Source of the DNA: Diadema setosum
Taxonomy: Eukaryota > Echinodermata > Echinoidea > Diadematoida > Diadematidae
Assembly: GCF_964275005.1 (NCBI RefSeq)
Contig: NC_092695.1
Location: forward strand, 8,275,832 to 8,339,831
Direction: 5' to 3'
Length of the DNA: 64,000 nt
Position 1 is the first letter of the stretch. The number at the start of each line of letters is the position of its first letter. The notes under the pieces are model-generated. The model searched no databases. It saw nothing but the letters and a program-made list of their open reading frames with translations, and had not been told where the DNA came from. Below, in pieces: positions 60,735 to 64,000 of this stretch. A program made the position numbers and the translations under genes.

Positions 60735-60901
60735 TCACTGCAATCTTCTCTCAACCTCCTCCCTCGCTTGGTGCCATGCTTTGTGTACGGCCGTGCAAGC
60801 AGGCGACGCGGGATTGCTGTCGCAGAAGAAATTCGTTGCCACGGCAACAGCAAGTAAAAGCACCATCAGAGAGATGAACATCATGAAGCAAGGTGACCCA
60901 C
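60735..60901 (-). CDS. LRRC59: LRRC59 last exon (membrane anchor)
   Basis: The exon follows CCATCTCTCAG and encodes GSPCFMMFISLMVLLLAVAV, a lumenal tail with two Cys, and TGA at 60737-60735. About 21 hydrophobic residues form the single membrane segment. An open frame on the opposite strand here is a shadow. Confidence 0.85.
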
Positions 60902-63335
60902 CTGAGAGATGGGAGAGAAAAAAAAAATTGACAGTGATAAAAGATTTTTTAAAATCCCATTTGTGATCTCAATTTGCAAATCGAAAATTATGACAGCACA
61001 ATGAATATTGGTGACAGAAGCAGATGTACAAATATTCATCACTCACAAATTTATCTGCTCTACATTTGCAACCTGTCAATACATTGCAAAGCTGCACCAT
61101 TCATGCTCTAACGCTCATATTGACTATAATTTACACTAATTTTGTGACCCGCTACGACAAAAGGATCCGAAAGTCGGGGGATGACAATTTTCTGAAAGTT
61201 GCATGACAGTATTCCCTTACTCTTCTACTTTAATTTCATATATAGCACAACTCATAAAAGTACTGGGTTGCGGAGATATCGAGGATTTTATTAGCACATG
61301 CCAAATGGTTGAGGAAATCAGAGTTCCGAGAAAAACGCCTTCAAAGTTATACTTTCAACACTATCATGATCAAGGGGAGGCGAGACCGTTTTCACCGCTT
61401 GACAATAGAAGGTATGCTCCTAGCAACCTCCATGATGTTCATTCAAGCTTAGCGCCAGCGGTCTACGCATGACCAATCAGTAATCAGGATGCCTCGCACT
61501 GACCAATAAGATCACTCCCTCGTTGCTAGGGGCGGAGTCTACCTGCCACGCTAAATCCAAATCTTCGGACACATATCTGTTACGTTGAAAGTCGGAAAAT
61601 CATGGTCCAGAAAAACGTTGATTTCTTGCCTTTACTTTGATCATTTAGCTTCGAAATTTTGACAGATGATAGACAAAACATTAGAGTACAGAATTATGCC
61701 AAAAACAGAAATCCTATTGTTTTGACCAATTTTGATGCAATGCGACTTCAAACTCGATTTTCTCGGCTCAGCCTTCAGCGACTTTAGGATCCTTTTGTTG
61801 TAGTGGGTCACATTTTATTTCTGGAGGTTGAGAAGATACCATCAACCACTGATTTCTCCTTTCATATTATTTCATATATTTTTTTCCTGGACGAGTATTA
61901 CTGCTTGATGTGTGTGAGACAAAAACAAAATGAAAAATCTCTCTTTTTTTTTGGGGGGGGGGGGGTGGGGGCGGGGATATTCTTGAAGAATAGATTCTTT
62001 CTTTTTGCAACCCCACGTTCAATTATTCTCTTACTAGCAAGCAAACAAACATACCAGATGTCTTTCCATCCTTGTAAGTTCTGCTGGCATCTCCATTTGA
62101 ATGAGCATGATCTAAACATGAGAAGAAAAAGAGAGTGAAAAGCATGAAAACGAGGCAAGACAATTCCCTTCAATTCAGTTTTCATTTCATCTACGCTACC
62201 ACATTTTGGTTTACTTATTTGCAATATTCAGAAACAGATTAATGCATTATTTGAAAATAATATTTGAGCATTAAATTCCATTCATGTTCAGTTCCACACA
62301 CACAAATCAGACAAGGAAGCATTGAGTGGGGATATACATGAATGTGAGAAATTAAAGCATGTCATTCACATATATGTGCCTGGACTTCTTGCAAACAGTA
62401 ATGGGTTGACATTATTTGCTGGCTATTGCTGGGCACCTGGGACGAACGGCCAGGGATTAATAACATGTTGCCATTTTTCAGTGTGTCTGTATTTGTGTGG
62501 GTGTGGGGGATGAATCACTTCACTGAGTTAGCACCCTCTACTTTGCAAGATGTCGAGTAGTACCTCTTCCGTGCCTGAATTGTGACTCTCTCACACGCTA
62601 GCCTTTCATGTATGCATGGATAGCCATGGGATCCTTTGGATCCTCTCAGATTTTGCAAATTTGCCACGCATGATATTTGAGCAAAAATAATCCTGATCTG
62701 CATGATTATGCTTGGCCAAAAGCATAATTTACCGATCACTCCAATTTTTCAGCAAGTTTTGCAACTGTGATGTTATTCATGAAAGACACCACTATTAGTG
62801 ATCTTCCACTCATTGCTAGGAATGGGTCCTTAACAACATTCATCTTCATGACTAACTTCTGTGGATGCATACCAGTACAATTTTTTTTCCGCTACCAGTA
62901 CTTCCATCCATCAAGGAAGGTCACTTCAACTAATCTGGGCTCTGTTGCATGAAAAAGATGCAATCAGTCACATGTCACAGAATCAAACATAAGTCAGGTA
63001 TCAGCCAATCAGAATTGCATATTCAGAGACTTCTATTTTATTTTCTTTCTTACGTTTGATCTCAACTTTTATGCGATAGGGCACTGATCTTCCATTCATC
63101 CGAGCTGCACTAACGTATGTTCTTCTTCCAATAATCAAATTGGGGAAAGGCACCATCTTACCTTGTTCTTCATTTTCCTGGAGCCCTTCGGCCAGCTCCG
63201 CCCTTTTCTTGGCCTCCTGCGCCTCCTGGTACTCCTTTCTCCTCCTCTCTTTGTCTGCCATCTTCTGCCTCTTTCTCAGTTCTCTCTCCTTGGCCTCCAC
63301 CTCTTTCCTTTCAGCTTCTCTTGCTGCCTCTTTGG
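60735..63335 (-). CDS. LRRC59: leucine-rich repeat-containing protein 59 (5' part outside window)
   Basis: LRRC59 is an ER tail-anchored protein with N-terminal LRRs and a charged coiled coil. It is linked to ribosome binding and nuclear import (family knowledge). Two exons join in phase: 63162-63335 and 60735-60901. The first encodes KERELRKRQKMADKERRRKE, near-identical to the human stretch KERERRKEY/RELRKREKAEEKERR. The second encodes a hydrophobic anchor (FMMFISLMVLLLAVAVATNFF), then SPACTAVHKAWHQAREEVE and a stop, as in human (PLCTSVNTIYDNAVQGL). An extra exon between them cannot be excluded, because human has a Lys/Pro-rich spacer there that is missing from this direct join. AATAAA at 57269-57274 (minus strand) could end the transcript, but that is weakly supported. 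Confidence 0.87.
61143..61812. mobile_element. 670-bp foldback element in LRRC59 intron
   Basis: TGTGACCCGCTACGACAAAA continues GGATCCGAAAGTCG at the left and mirrors CGACTTTAGGATCCTTTTG and TAGTGGGTCACA at the right. The middle has ACCAATCAGTAATCAGG and GGGGCGGAGTC, noncoding. Confidence 0.8.
63162..63335 (-). CDS. LRRC59: LRRC59 coiled-coil exon
   Basis: The exon runs from acceptor CCTCCTAG to donor CAAG|GTAAGA and encodes 57 codons of Lys/Arg/Glu/Ala heptad-like sequence. The composition alone would be uninformative. The specific KERELRKRQ...KERRRKEY order identifies LRRC59. Confidence 0.87.
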
Positions 63336-63386
63336 CTAGGAGGGGTAGAAGGCCATGGAGGAATTCAGTCAGGAAACCAAGTTTAC

Positions 63387-63770
63387 AGGGATCGTATAGT
63401 TTTGGTTGAGACCTAATTTCAGGTTTATAACATTTTTTGATGAGATAATGAGAAACTTCCTATGAAATATGAAAGAGCATGTCATTCCAAGAGGGATTCA
63501 ACATTTATTTGGTGAAAATTGGTTTTGAATTGGCCGAGATATCAAAAACAGAGCAATCCCAATAAAAGGTGGAACCCACCTTTTAATAGGATCGCTTTGT
63601 TTTACATTGTATTTTGATGCCTCAGCTATTCCAAAGCCAATTGTCATCCAATAAACTTTGGAATCCTCTTAGAATGGTATGCTCTGTACTATTTTATAAG
63701 TGGTTTCTTGGTATCTCATAGAAAGTTAAAAGCCCAATCCTCATGTCCACCAATACTATACTATCCCTTT
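63387..63770. mobile_element. foldback element, GGGAT-TATAG family, copy 2
   Basis: The ends AGGGATCGTATAGTTTTGG and AATACTATACTATCCCT are inverted. The central TGGTGAAAATTGGTTTTG and ATGGTATGCTCTGTACTAT blocks match copy 1. It lies in the LRRC59 intron upstream of the coiled-coil exon. Confidence 0.7.
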
Positions 63771-64000
63771 AAAGAAAGATAATTTTGACTATCACAATCA
63801 ATTTTTCTTGATTGCCTGCACTTAAAATAAGTGTACAGTCAACTCCTGTTATGCTGACAACGGAACCGGCAGTTTTCTTTTGTTCTATCAAAATTTTGTT
63901 ACATAACCGAACAAAAAAACATTAAAAAATATATAGAGTGGATAATGTTCAGGCCTCAATTTTTATGTCATTGTAACCAGTATTTCATTAAAACCATGTT

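Noticed and set aside
60676..60966. 96-codon plus-strand frame
   Set aside because: The minus strand encodes the LRRC59 membrane anchor with a proper acceptor and stop. The plus frame has no similarity.

Overview
The window is a 64 kb piece of animal nuclear DNA with spliced genes, large introns and a heavy load of DNA transposons. The genes are metazoan. The mix of foldback and MITE families (elements ending CTGTATACGC, CAGTCAAACCTGTC, CCTCCGCCAAG or TTAA-AGGACAAG) suggests a marine invertebrate, most likely an echinoderm. That placement is inference. One run of exactly 100 N (6358-6457) marks a draft-assembly gap.

Three protein-coding genes can be rebuilt exon by exon with GT/AG borders and matching phase. 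(1) RECQL5, minus strand, 10946 down to 2846: seven exons encode the N-terminus, the complete RecQ helicase core and the zinc-binding module. The C-terminal part lies beyond the left edge. (2) Calpain-15 (CAPN15/SOLH), plus strand, 37583-50524: twelve coding exons give a complete 1018-residue protein with five RanBP2-type zinc fingers, a calpain protease core with Cys/His/Asn all present, and the C-terminal SOLH region. (3) LRRC59, minus strand, 63335 down to 60735: the coiled-coil exon and the last exon with the ER membrane anchor. Its leucine-rich repeats lie off the right edge. The three genes look like ordinary, unrelated neighbours.

The most unusual region is 18.4-35.4 kb, probably upstream of or inside the first intron of CAPN15. 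It is a stack of nested insertions. A degenerate outer element carrying repeated GTAACGGACATGACA motifs (18451-35424) is split by a hAT-like element (18917-32036) with 7-bp flanking repeats. The hAT-like element holds a ~190-bp tandem array. That array is split by an 8.48-kb element (22287-30764) with inverted termini and a TA duplication. The 8.48-kb element contains a tandem array of RFX/X-box palindromes at ~161-bp spacing, a small spliced gene of unknown function, and a 0.7-kb foldback element. A related X-box array with the same spacing opens the window (1-640).

Elsewhere there are at least fifteen short inverted-repeat elements, many with recognisable target duplications (TA, TTAA, TTA, CCTG). 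There are also a 5'-truncated non-LTR retrotransposon tail, a tRNA-Asp-derived SINE beside the N gap, two pairs of long repeats in opposite orientation about 50 kb apart, and several microsatellites. No rRNA, functional tRNA or CRISPR array was seen.
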